A stretch of DNA of 45,753 nt, from contig JAGXAJ010000029.1 in assembly GCA_018971625.1 (NCBI GenBank), forward strand, positions 1 to 45,753. Direction: 5' to 3'. Below, in pieces: positions 28,073-36,012 of this stretch; the stretch's first letter is position 1; every line of letters begins with the position of its first letter. Under the pieces are notes generated by a model, which saw only the letters and a program-made list of their open reading frames with translations, was not told the DNA's origin and ran no database searches. A program made the position numbers and the translations under genes. The stretch is from Pseudomonadota bacterium (GTDB taxonomy: Bacteria; Pseudomonadota; Alphaproteobacteria; Rhizobiales; Xanthobacteraceae).

Positions 28073-30208
28073 TCACTGGACGGTGGGCGGGCTTGCCACT
28101 GCCGGTGCGTCTTTGAAGCGATAGAGTCTCAAGGTCGTCGCCTGCTCTCCTGGAAGATAATCTTTGTCTATCCTATCAAAAACAAGTCGATCGATGGGCG
28201 ACGGGTGCTCCCTGCGTGTGAAAATCCGCGTATCGACAAACACAATGTCTGCATTTTTGAATGAATGTTCGACGAAGGAAGAGTCGAAGGTCCAGAAAAA
28301 TGGCACAAAAAAAGATTTCGGCGCACGCTGAGCTTGGGTCAGGTACGCCCAATCGACGATCGAAATTACCAGCGCCTGTTCATGAGGTTGGGTGTATTTC
28401 TGAATCAACGCGATGTCGGCCTTCGATATGTCCGCTAGAAGGGGTGGCCAATCCCAATCGATCGGAGGACTATCTTTAGTGTACGAAACCGGATCGTATA
28501 GATGAGCTGGTGCGACGATCGCCTTAGCAAGGCTTGGGTAGGCCACATAAGAGCGTAACCCGTACGGAAACGGATACCCAGCATCGTCGACAATCTGAAG
28601 AACCGCGAGCGCTGCCAGAATCGGCATGGCGGTTGCACAAAAACGTGTCGCTCGCCGGCTCTTGGCGAGCGCCGCTCGAGCCGAACTGCGCGTCCAAAAA
28701 TAATTGCACCACCAAGCAGCTACGATGATGAGCAGCACAGCGTTGTTATGCCAAACTGCGTCTAGCGATCGATTGACCCATTTCGTAAGCATGGCCATGC
28801 CAAGCATCGAAAGCATTGCCAAGACGCCCGCGAGTTGCCGCTCGCGCGCGCTCAAGCAGTCCGATCGAAACCACATTAAAAACCAGAAACCGCCGATCGT
28901 GGCGACGGCCATCGCTTGCAGAGGAATGTTGTAGAGCAAACTCCAGACGGTGTTCCATTTTATTGAAATTCCATCCCAACCGCCTGAAAACTCCCTGATC
29001 GGACGGATCATGCCCTCGGCAAATGACAGGGTTGTTGCCGGCGGTCCGATGAAGAGTCGCGCGGCGCAAAAAAACACTACTGAGGATCCGATCACAAAAG
29101 CGACCGCCCAAATCCATTCACCCAGCTGTTGGCCATACCTGAGAAATATTCCTCCGCACCCGGCCAAGATCAGATAGACGCCGATCTCGGTGTGCCAGAA
29201 CAACGATAGTCCGGCGAAGATCGACATCAAAGCAACCGGAGACAAGCGGCGCTCACCACCACAGAGCCAAGCAAAGGCGACGACAAATGGGAGGAGAAGC
29301 GGATACCGAACGGGATATGATGAAGGCACGTCGAACGGCGAACTGGAAAAATTCAAAATAGCAGTGAAGACCGCGACTGAAAACGCCAGCAAGCGGCTGC
29401 TCGTCATAAACAGAAGCAAGAAATACATCGCGCAATAAAAAAGAACTGTGATCGCGACTATCAGTTCAACACACGTGACCGCAACGCTTTCCCAACTCGG
29501 ACTCATCAGGTACGAGAAAATAGCTCCTGGGCCGATTCCATAATTGGAAAAAAAGGAAAGGCCCGGAATCAGGCCCCTGCCGTAACTGTACAGTGCTGGT
29601 CCGACAAAATAACTGACTTTCCCAACAGCTGGGCCGATATGCGCAGCTAGCCGTTCGCTGCTCGCAGGCAGTAGCAGGACGCAGATGACCATTGTCGCAA
29701 TCACGTCCAGCCAACCGGCTCGCCAGCTCTTCAGCGCAGCCCCAGTTCCAGGCTCATAGCCTTTATGCTGCCGACGGAAAATCGCAGCCATACCCGCTGT
29801 CGCAATAGACCAGAAGAGAATCCTAAAACCTGTGCTGGCTGCGGATAGGCTGAGGTGAACAAAAACTATGATAGGGAAGAGCAAAATACCGTTACGTGGC
29901 GATGGCATCTGCGTGATCGGTATACGCCAATTCGCAAAAAACACTGCTATGGGCGCGATTAGATAGAAGGGCAGATACAGAATGCGATCACGGAGTTCCC
30001 CCTCTCCGATCCTGCCATCTAAATATGCTGGCCCTCCGTGAAGCAGAAAGGCGTTTTTCCAGATTGCCAATGGTAGCGCGAATATGATGAAGGCGCTCAC
30101 CGCGATATAGATTGAGAACCAAAAGCGGATAGGAACGTCATCGACGTTAGAAGGCCACAAACGGATCTTTGTCGATTCACGCCTTGTCAGCTTCGAAAAG
30201 AAATTCAT
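28073..30208 (-). CDS. Large polytopic membrane protein of unknown function
   Basis: A 711-residue protein with roughly a dozen hydrophobic helices between residues 30 and 530 and a soluble C-terminal domain (about 560-711, with DYLPGEQATTLRLYRFKD). The layout, many helices followed by an extracytoplasmic tail, resembles membrane glycosyltransferases or polysaccharide-related proteins, but I see no diagnostic motif and do not assign a function. The coding DNA is visibly AT-richer and uses different codons from its neighbours, and it is isolated beside tRNA-Thr, which suggests horizontal acquisition. Confidence 0.8.
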   Translation of the reverse strand: MNFFSKLTRRESTKIRLWPSNVDDVPIRFWFSIYIAVSAFIIFALPLAIWKNAFLLHGGPAYLDGRIGEGELRDRILYLPFYLIAPIAVFFANWRIPITQMPSPRNGILLFPIIVFVHLSLSAASTGFRILFWSIATAGMAAIFRRQHKGYEPGTGAALKSWRAGWLDVIATMVICVLLLPASSERLAAHIGPAVGKVSYFVGPALYSYGRGLIPGLSFFSNYGIGPGAIFSYLMSPSWESVAVTCVELIVAITVLFYCAMYFLLLFMTSSRLLAFSVAVFTAILNFSSSPFDVPSSYPVRYPLLLPFVVAFAWLCGGERRLSPVALMSIFAGLSLFWHTEIGVYLILAGCGGIFLRYGQQLGEWIWAVAFVIGSSVVFFCAARLFIGPPATTLSFAEGMIRPIREFSGGWDGISIKWNTVWSLLYNIPLQAMAVATIGGFWFLMWFRSDCLSARERQLAGVLAMLSMLGMAMLTKWVNRSLDAVWHNNAVLLIIVAAWWCNYFWTRSSARAALAKSRRATRFCATAMPILAALAVLQIVDDAGYPFPYGLRSYVAYPSLAKAIVAPAHLYDPVSYTKDSPPIDWDWPPLLADISKADIALIQKYTQPHEQALVISIVDWAYLTQAQRAPKSFFVPFFWTFDSSFVEHSFKNADIVFVDTRIFTRREHPSPIDRLVFDRIDKDYLPGEQATTLRLYRFKDAPAVASPPTVQ

Positions 30209-31522
30209 CTGGAACTAACGCTAGTCTGAAGCAGTCCCATGATATCAGTCGAATGCGCGCGGACGCCCTGCGAATGCTTTATCAAGTCGCTAAACATTTC
30301 TTTTCCGAAACAGTTACTTTCTGAACGGGTACAATTTGGTACTCCTTAAGTTGCATTGTTTAGTCGCGCTATTTAATAAATACAACTACCAGCGGGCGGT
30401 CTCTTTAACGGCGTCTCCGTGTGTTCCGAGACAGAGTGTTGCGCGCCGGCGATCTCGACGGCGTTACGTTCGGCTCGAGCCCGGACTTTAGCAACCTTCA
30501 ACGACGTTCACTGTCTATGGTCGCGGGTGGCGCTTTCGTACCATTGGTGGCGAGCTCAATCGTCGGCCTCGTTCTTTCGGTGCACTCCCCTTGACTAGGA
30601 ATGGCTCGGATCCCGATCGGAGCGGGAACGTCAGGCGGAAATCCGCTATTCAAATTTCGCCATGGTCGCGTGCGACTGGTAGTGCTACCTACAGTATGGG
30701 GCGCGTAACATTGCTTGACAGTCGTACCGGCCTCTGGTCCAGAATTGAGTTCATCGTGATCGCATCCATCGCAGCGGAGTGGACTATCTGCTTATTTGCT
30801 ATTGTCGTGGAGATGCGTTCAGTTTGCCGTTGATTGCGCTTTGATGAAGCTAGGCAACGCGCTGTTTACCTAGCATGCAACGCAATCGCTGAGGACGCCG
30901 GAGAAGCTACGTCCGCCATCGGGATATCTTCTAACTACGACGAGATATAGCTGATCACCGTTTCCAGGATCCAAGGGTTTGATAATTTGCGCGGCACCGC
31001 CGTCCGCAAGAACCCACGCTCGCCCGCCGTCCTCCCGCGATCGCCAGGAGGCTGGCGCGTCTTCTATGGCGACGTCTGTGTTGGAATAATCGCGCGGCGG
31101 AGTTCCTGATTGAGAATCATAACGCCGCCGGCCCAGCCACCAACCATGCAATCGTGCGCACATATTTGAGGCCAGCCCCGCGTAGGCGGTGAGATGAGCA
31201 ACCCCTGCCCAGAAAGAAGATTGTAGCACCGCAGCGGTTTGTGTCATTTGACTTGCCGGCGACATGCGCGACCAGAACCAAGATCGCGAACGGCGCAAGG
31301 TCGCGCCGATCGTGAGCCCGACCGCAAATACCTGACCTACTAGCCGCTTGATGACCGACACCGGCAGGCCAGCGTGGGTCGATGAACCCTCCATTCCTGC
31401 GTCAGAATGCCGCTTGTGTGGGCCAGCCACCACGCTCTGACCGTTGCGCAATCGACCGGAACCTGTTTATATTGCTCACTTTTTTGGGTACCGACCTGTG
31501 TGTGGGCTGGGTCGGAGTAAAG
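30209..31522. other. 1.3 kb region without a convincing gene
   Basis: The part at 30290-30380 is AT-rich and could hold the promoter of the membrane protein. Open frames at 30421-30594 (plus, GTG start, 57 residues), 30591-30833 (plus) and 30870-31451 (minus) lack ribosome-binding sites, family signatures or typical codon use. The stretch may be degraded accessory DNA. Confidence 0.5.
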
Positions 31523-31963
31523 ATGACGAACATCATAGCTACGGCGCGTACTGGCCGTGGCAACGCTGACATCGCGAAGGATCACGATCCTCGCCTACGG
31601 TTCATCCTGCTGGCAACCTTCCTGGCCGGGTTTACCGTTTTAGTTGCGGCAGGTGCAACCTTCCGTGACGCCCACCATCATACGCCGGTGGCGAGTGCCA
31701 AAAGCGATTTCGACGATCGCGGGACCGCGCTCAAGAAGGGCGATCGTCTGTCGTTGCCCACGCAGGTGCCATTCCCGATGGCGGCGCCGCAAGCCGACGC
31801 CGCTCCGCTGGCTGTCGAAGCGCCGCATCAACAGCTTCCGCTTGCGACCGAAGAGGACATCCGGCAGGCGAGGGGCGAGCATCAGCGGCATCGCGACATC
31901 TGTCCGCACGGCCGGAGGTATTACACCATCGAGCATCATCGGTACTGGCGCTGCATCAGGTGA
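31523..31963 (+). CDS. Hypothetical single-span membrane protein
   Basis: A 146-residue protein with a short charged N-terminus, one membrane helix at about residues 25-45 (FILLATFLAGFTVLVAAGA), an Ala/Pro-rich linker and a His/Arg/Tyr-rich C-terminus (HGRRYYTIEHHRYWRCIR). The tail, probably periplasmic, might bind metal or nucleic acid, but this is speculation. GGAG lies seven bases before the ATG at 31523. The frame is open upstream to 31382, but that part has poor character. I do not recognise a family. Confidence 0.65.
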   Translation: MTNIIATARTGRGNADIAKDHDPRLRFILLATFLAGFTVLVAAGATFRDAHHHTPVASAKSDFDDRGTALKKGDRLSLPTQVPFPMAAPQADAAPLAVEAPHQQLPLATEEDIRQARGEHQRHRDICPHGRRYYTIEHHRYWRCIR

Positions 31964-32262
31964 ATGGGTACTGCACACGTCAGGAGAAGCGCCGTCCCGG
32001 CGTTACCGAAGCATCAAGATTGCACCTTCCTGTGCCGCCGAACATCACCAGGCGCTCCTCCTTCCAGGAAGTCCGAAAGCCTTGATCGATGACACCAAAC
32101 CGGCGCGGGCGAAACCGGCCGGCCGATCAAGCGTTATGCTCCGGCAACTGGATTTCGCAAATGGATTTCGATTGTGGATCGGGACACCAAAAATACGCAA
32201 TCGCGGTGCGCATGACGGGTCCGTAACGCGCGTTAGGCTCCCTTGTGATTGGAAGATATTTC

Positions 32263-32469
32263 ATGGCGAATGAAGAAGAGAACGAAATCGATTGGCACCG
32301 AAAGCGAATTGCGGAGAACTTGTCATTGCTTGACGAACTGGAAGCCGGCAACCGGGCTGGTGGAGAAGTATTTCCTGAAACGCAGGCTGAAATAGAGCGT
32401 CTCAGAGTCCAGATCGAACAATCTCAGCTTATCGTGGCAGCCCACGAAAAGAATATCTCCGACAGCTAG
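32263..32469 (+). CDS. Small coiled-coil protein, 68 residues
   Basis: Starts MANEEENEIDWHRKRIAENL with GGAAGA upstream of the ATG at 32263. Two predicted helices with heptad-like Leu/Ile spacing (LSLLDELEAGN and IERLRVQIEQSQLIVAAHEK) suggest a coiled-coil hairpin. It is acidic and soluble. No family is recognised and no partner gene is obvious. The 299 bp before it hold no clear gene. Confidence 0.65.
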   Translation: MANEEENEIDWHRKRIAENLSLLDELEAGNRAGGEVFPETQAEIERLRVQIEQSQLIVAAHEKNISDS

Positions 32470-32567
32470 AGGCAGAGCTATGGCCGGCCCTTTCCCCAGC
32501 ACTCGGCGCTGCGACTGACGGAACCAATGTGCCGCCCCTTAAGGTTGCCTGAAATTGGAGCATCTCC

Positions 32568-32882
32568 ATGGCGAAGACAGCATCGACATTTGTCCGGCGT
32601 TGGATCGAGTCGCTAGGGCCTTATCAATCCCTGGCGATTCTGGCTGTGCCCGCTTGCGTTGTCGAACCATTGAAGCTCGTGGCCTTGGCGGTCGCCGGAG
32701 ACGGGCATTGGTACACCGGCGTTGCCATGGTCATCGCTGCTTATGTGGTGAGCCTTTTCGTGGTGGAGCGGCTATTTGTAATCGTGAAACCCAAGCTTCT
32801 GCAGATTCGACGGTTCGCCAGGCTTTGGGCCTTTGTCATCGGCTGCCGAAACAGGTTTATGAAGCGGTTGTGTAAAGCGTGA
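32568..32882 (+). CDS. Conserved small membrane protein, 104 residues
   Basis: Begins MAKTASTFVRRWIESLGPYQ, with two hydrophobic helices (SLAILAVPACVVEPLKLVAL and VAMVIAAYVVSLFVVERLF) and a basic tail. The pattern VEPLKLVALAVAG-GHW followed by VERLF-IVKPKLL recurs in rhizobial proteins of unknown function, as I recall. The tail after KPKLL (CRNRFMKRLCKA) is basic. GGAG lies about nine bases before the ATG. Confidence 0.72.
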   Translation: MAKTASTFVRRWIESLGPYQSLAILAVPACVVEPLKLVALAVAGDGHWYTGVAMVIAAYVVSLFVVERLFVIVKPKLLQIRRFARLWAFVIGCRNRFMKRLCKA

Positions 32883-33279
32883 GCAGGCACTCGCTCCAAA
32901 GAAATCACCGGATGCAATCATCAAATGATGCGCCTGCCGGAAAACCGCCCAATGCCGCTCGTCATTTCAACCTAATGATCGCGCGTCGGGCGACCATCAT
33001 TGATCGCTTCAGGCATATTTGAATACACGCAGCCACTCACGCCGCGCGGCTACTTCGCGGATGGCCCGACAAGGGGATTCGCATAACTTGCGAAGTCATA
33101 GCATTTTGTTACCGAGCGGCAGCACTTCGATCCTTGCTGAGCTGGCATCGGGACCTGTTTTCCCGCCCGCAATGAGTCCTCAGGGGCCGGTTTGGGTCCC
33201 CGAGCCCGCCGCGCCTTTGCGATTTTTGCGGACAGCAGGCATGGCGTGGTAAACTCACACGAACGAAAAGGAACGCGCG
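32883..33279. other. Gene-free gap
   Basis: The frame at 33019-33252 is Pro/Ser/Arg-rich, starts without a ribosome-binding site and is judged a chance open frame. I see no RNA gene or repeat here. Confidence 0.4.
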
Positions 33280-33522
33280 ATGTCTGATGATGATATGAAA
33301 GCCGAGCTTGAACGCCTCCGCAAGGAGAACGAGTCTTTAAAGAAAGGAGCGTCCCAGGGCGTCCGCATGAAGGTCAGTGAAAAGGGAGCGCTTTCTGTTT
33401 ACGGAATGGGGCGTTTCCCGGTGACCCTGTACAAGGAGCAATGGTTGAAGCTTCTGAATATGTCTGATGACATCCGTGGGTTCATTACGGAAAATGAAGC
33501 GCGACTGAAGGCGAAGGATTGA
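33280..33522 (+). CDS. Conserved hypothetical protein with leucine-zipper-like N-terminus
   Basis: An 80-residue protein starting MSDDDMKAELERLRKENESL, a short coiled coil, followed by a compact basic/aromatic domain (VRMKVSEKGALSVYGMGRFP, VTLYKEQWLKLL, FITENEARLK). The second half looks strongly constrained and recurs, as I recall, in distant bacteria as an unnamed protein. The zipper suggests dimer formation. AAGGAA lies before the ATG at 33280. The function is unknown. Confidence 0.78.
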   Translation: MSDDDMKAELERLRKENESLKKGASQGVRMKVSEKGALSVYGMGRFPVTLYKEQWLKLLNMSDDIRGFITENEARLKAKD

Positions 33523-33536
33523 GGAGGCGGGGACTG

Positions 33537-33566
33537 GGGACGAATTGGCCCGGGACGAATTGGCCC
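33537..33566. repeat. Two tandem copies of a 15-bp unit
   Basis: GGGACGAATTGGCCC occurs twice without a gap, 15 bp after the stop of the preceding small gene. No function is evident; it looks like a recent slippage duplication. Confidence 0.75.
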
Positions 33567-33684
33567 GGAAGGAAATGAAATAAAAGAGGACCCAACGGAG
33601 GCGATCTTACTCTTCCTGATTGCTGAGCCACAGGAGCGGTCGATCCAGGCGCTTTACTGGCCAGCGTAGCTTTTCGCATGCCTT

Positions 33685-33768
33685 TCACATTTGCTCGCGC
33701 TCCCGCACAAGCTTCTTTGCCGCTTCTTCGACTTCCTTCGCTTGCTGGAATAGGGGGTCATCTTCCAT
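33685..33768 (-). CDS. Candidate 27-residue charged peptide
   Basis: An ATG at 33768 opens MEDDPLFQQAKEVEEAAKKL, ending VREREQM before a TGA. The composition is a clean charged helix and it lies 27 bp downstream of another small gene on the same strand. There is no ribosome-binding site, so it may be a remnant of a longer helical protein. Confidence 0.3.
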   Translation of the reverse strand: MEDDPLFQQAKEVEEAAKKLVREREQM

Positions 33769-33795
33769 GACCAGAATTAACGTCGGAACATGAAC

Positions 33796-33990
33796 TTAGT
33801 TCTCCGCCGGCGGGGGTGAATCTTCCTCTTGGGGAAACGGATCTTGCGTCTTGCGGCCAGCGAAGGCGTCGGGCCTCGGGTGTGATTTGAGCAATGCCAT
33901 CGAGCGGGCGGTTAGCTCGCGAGTATCCGCAATCTGCCTGATGACCTGTTCGGTTGGCGACGGACGATAGTGCGGGCGTACACCGGGCAT
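33796..33990 (-). CDS. Small soluble protein, 64 residues
   Basis: Begins MPGVRPHYRPSPTEQVIRQI, with a helical stretch to about residue 36 (ADTRELTARSMALLKS) and a Pro/Glu-rich, probably disordered tail. A strong AAGGAG lies eight bases before the ATG at 33990, which decides against the open start at 34053. No family is recognised. It is in a run of small minus-strand genes (34171-34359, 34509-34676, 34818-35036). Confidence 0.6.
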   Translation of the reverse strand: MPGVRPHYRPSPTEQVIRQIADTRELTARSMALLKSHPRPDAFAGRKTQDPFPQEEDSPPPAEN

Positions 33991-34170
33991 GGCGCGCTCC
34001 TTCCGGAAGGGGGCGGGAGTGCAAACAGCGTTCTCATCACCGATAAAAGCCACGGTCGGTCCAAGCGATGATGCTCGTTAACGGTTTGGCGGGCGGAAGG
34101 TTCAAAAATGAACTTAGGCCGCTGCATTTTCAAATCAGGCCACAAGGCCGGTACCATGTGGTGGGTGGTG

Positions 34171-34359
34171 TTATTCCGCAGCCTTCGGCGCTAAACCAGG
34201 ATCACGCGCCATCCGCTCTTCGTTGGCTGCCATCCCGTCATAAGCGTTGGCCATCCTGAGGTACGAGTTACGTGTGGTCTCGTCACGCATGAGATCGGCT
34301 TTGGCCCGGAATGCTTCGGCTTGATGCCGGTACCGCTTCGCTGCTTCAGCGTAGCCCAT
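34171..34359 (-). CDS. Small helical protein, 62 residues
   Basis: MGYAEAAKRYRHQAEAFRAK followed by ADLMRDETTRNSYLRMANAY forms a continuous amphipathic helix with regularly spaced Tyr, Arg and Ala. Proteins of this style, with RYRxxAEAxRxxA patterns, are abundant in Bradyrhizobium without a known role. The end (ARDPGLAPKAAE) is flexible. The ribosome-binding site is weak, so the start is uncertain. Confidence 0.65.
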   Translation of the reverse strand: MGYAEAAKRYRHQAEAFRAKADLMRDETTRNSYLRMANAYDGMAANEERMARDPGLAPKAAE

Positions 34360-34508
34360 GTTTGGAGAGTAACGCCATAGGGGACAATCCCCAAATCTGG
34401 CAAGTTATTGATCGGAAAGGGCTAGGACCAGACGATCCGTGACCTGAGGCCTGTATCGAGATCGGCTCTCCTTGTGGACGGGAAATGAGGCCGCCACTTG
34501 AGGTGGGC

Positions 34509-34676
34509 CTACTCTTCCTGAACTCGAATCCCCGCATCGCTTAAGGCCGCCAACAGGCTTTCGATATCTTCGGATTGGAGGGTTGGCGGAATTACCTGGT
34601 CGAGCTCGACAAACGTCAGGTAACCCTTGCACTCGGCAAGGGCTGTGACCTTGCGCATGATTTCTGACCAGTCCAT
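34509..34676 (-). CDS. Stand-alone sigma-70 region 1.1-like protein, 55 residues
   Basis: ATG at 34676, preceded by AGGAGGG at ideal spacing, encodes 55 residues. KGYLTFVELDQVIPP and IESLLAALSDAGIRVQEE match region 1.1 of RpoD (E. coli: GYLTYAEVNDHLP and DMGIQVMEE). Region 1.1 is the N-terminal DNA-mimicking domain that keeps free sigma-70 from binding promoters and occupies the polymerase channel. Here it exists alone, without the rest of a sigma factor. It may bind polymerase or compete with RpoD, but this is inference. It ends with a TAG 150 bp upstream of the next small gene on the strand. Confidence 0.8.
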   Translation of the reverse strand: MDWSEIMRKVTALAECKGYLTFVELDQVIPPTLQSEDIESLLAALSDAGIRVQEE

Positions 34677-34817
34677 CCGGCCCTCCTAAAAAGCGGCTCC
34701 TACTAATGGCAGTGGGTGACGGTTCTCGGGAGCGAAATCAGGACACTTCCAAAATCAACTTAAGACACAAGGGCTTACGGATAGTACCCGGTCGACCGCC
34801 GAAGTAAGCGGTGTCTG

Positions 34818-35036
34818 CTAACGTCGCCGCCTGGCAAATGTCATGCCGACCAGGAACGCGATGGCGAGCGCCGCCAGCGGTGCCTCGCGCACCGCCTGAG
34901 CCAGGCTGTCGAGCGGCATGCCGGGCCTTCGGCTGGCCTGAATAACGTCGTTGACGTGCCGGCTTGCCGATTGAATGCCATCCAGGACCTTCGACGTGGT
35001 GCCGGGCTGCTCGGGGGCCGTGAAGTCGTCCGTCAT
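34818..35036 (-). CDS. Small tail-anchored membrane protein, 72 residues
   Basis: Starts MTDDFTAPEQPGTTSKVLDG, with an amphipathic helical middle and a single C-terminal membrane helix (APLAALAIAFLVGMTFA) capped by four Arg. This layout resembles ElaB/YqjD (DUF883-like) membrane proteins that bind ribosomes in stationary phase, though the sequence similarity is only in layout. GGAGGA lies nine bases before the ATG at 35036, which decides the start within a longer open frame. Confidence 0.7.
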   Translation of the reverse strand: MTDDFTAPEQPGTTSKVLDGIQSASRHVNDVIQASRRPGMPLDSLAQAVREAPLAALAIAFLVGMTFARRRR

Positions 35037-35277
35037 CGTGTTGTCCTCCGACGAACTCAATGAGAGCGGAGAGCTTGGGTTCCACCGTGGCCCATTGCTT
35101 GACCTGGCAGCGTGCAATTGGTGACCGGCTCACCTCCGCCAATCGGGTTTATTTCATCGTCACACTTCGATGAAACAATCCGGCGGGCCAACGAAGCCAT
35201 TTAGCCTGTTTCACGAAGATCGTCCGAAAAGAATCGCGCGCAACCTGCGGTTACTGATCCATTCGGGGGAATCGATC

Positions 35278-35589
35278 ATGGCCACGATCAAAACCGACAC
35301 CAGCAGCGACGAAGTTTGGCGGGCAGCCCAGCGCCGCCGCGCGGCGGACATCGGCGCAGCGCTTCGCCACGCGGACGAATCCGCAGCGCCGGCCGACCTC
35401 AGGCGAAGGCTCGCAATCCCGATAGTCCTGGCCTCTTTGGTCCTTGGTATTGCCCTGTGGGCCGTCGCCGGGCAGCCGGTACACCCCGAACAAGACGCTG
35501 GTGGCTGTCCAGCACGCCAGAGCGCGGTAGCAGGCCGCGACGGAGGCGGCCGCCAGCCGCCGCACGCCATGATGACCCACAGAATTTGA
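35278..35589 (+). CDS. Hypothetical small membrane protein, 103 residues
   Basis: Starts MATIKTDTSSDEVWRAAQRR after GGGGGA. The first 50 residues are helical and charged, then comes one membrane helix (LAIPIVLASLVLGIALWAV). The last 35 residues (from HPEQDAGG) are Gly/Arg/Pro-rich and look like an out-of-frame reading, so the C-terminus may reflect a frameshift. No family is recognised. Confidence 0.55.
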   Translation: MATIKTDTSSDEVWRAAQRRRAADIGAALRHADESAAPADLRRRLAIPIVLASLVLGIALWAVAGQPVHPEQDAGGCPARQSAVAGRDGGGRQPPHAMMTHRI

Positions 35590-35715
35590 CTCACTCGGGT
35601 CTGCGGTGGGTCCAGTCGTCCGCTTGGCGCTCACAACGGCGAGTCAGCTCAGGACCTGGTTGGCTCTATGCACGGTGTCGTTTCGATCCCTGGCCGAGAC
35701 AAAACGATTTCCGGA

Positions 35716-35741
35716 GGAACATCGACCGGCCTTGCGCCGTT
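35716..35741 (+). promoter_or_regulatory. Sigma-EcfG-type promoter of the candidate sRNA
   Basis: GGAAC at 35716-35720 and CGTT at 35738-35741 are separated by exactly 17 bp, matching the general stress promoter consensus. Transcription would start near 35748, directly upstream of a hairpin and terminator. Confidence 0.7.
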
Positions 35742-35746
35742 GTACT

Positions 35747-35812
35747 GCGCCGAGAGCGGCTTCCTCCCGGCGCTTACCTACCGCCCCCGTGACCTCGAGG
35801 GGCGGCTTTTTT
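35747..35812 (+). ncRNA. Candidate general-stress small RNA, about 65 nt
   Basis: Downstream of the GGAAC-N17-CGTT promoter the predicted transcript has two hairpins. The first is a perfect 6-bp stem GCGCCG (35747-35752)/CGGCGC (35768-35773) whose 15-base loop contains CTTCCTCC, complementary to Shine-Dalgarno sequences. A short linker TTACCTA follows, then the terminator stem CCGCCCC/GGGGCGG with a six-T run. This layout (C/U-rich loop with an anti-Shine-Dalgarno motif plus intrinsic terminator) is typical of alphaproteobacterial trans-acting sRNAs, and Caulobacter GsrN is a known sigma-stress sRNA. No annotated gene covers it on the plus strand. Confidence 0.6.
35781..35812 (+). terminator. 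Intrinsic terminator of the candidate sRNA
   Basis: The perfect stem CCGCCCC (35781-35787)/GGGGCGG (35799-35805) with an 11-base loop is followed by CTTTTTT. No protein gene ends immediately upstream; the nearest plus-strand gene ends at 35589. Confidence 0.85.
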
Positions 35813-35945
35813 GTCTTGCGTCATCATTTTTGCGCCATGGCCTCGATGCGCAGGAAAGCCAGAACGCTGGCGGTTGAGGCCCCACCACTCGTTGACGGTT
35901 ATCAGCCGCCGCCACGAATAAACCAATGGGCGAGGCTCCGCCGGC

Positions 35946-35990
35946 AAAAACGAAAGCGCGCCCGGGATGAAATCCGAAGGGCGCGTTTCG
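35946..35990 (-). terminator. Intrinsic terminator of the polysaccharide deacetylase gene
   Basis: On the minus strand CGAAACGCGCCC pairs with GGGCGCGCTTTCG (one bulged base), followed by a T-rich GTTTTTG. It lies 23 bp after the deacetylase stop. Confidence 0.75.
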
Positions 35991-36012
35991 GTTAAAGGGC
36001 GCTGCCGAAATC

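Noticed and set aside
30421..30594. 57-residue plus-strand frame starting with GTG and containing a hydrophobic stretch
   Set aside because: No ribosome-binding site and no recognisable pattern; it could be a remnant, so it is only mentioned in the gap entry.
30870..31451. Minus-strand open frame of 193 residues
   Set aside because: Rich in Trp, Arg and Ser with no family pattern or ribosome-binding site, and its start overlaps the leader of the better-supported plus-strand gene at 31523.
33019..33252. 77-residue plus-strand frame
   Set aside because: Low-complexity Ser/Pro/Arg content, no ribosome-binding site, no codon signal.
35649..35700. GCTCAG and TTTCGATCC suggesting a tRNA remnant
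   Set aside because: The arms that should pair around the T-loop do not, and no acceptor stem can be built.
35606..35995. 129-residue and 69-residue plus-strand frames
   Set aside because: Arg/Pro-rich chance frames that read straight through the promoter, hairpins and terminator of the candidate sRNA.
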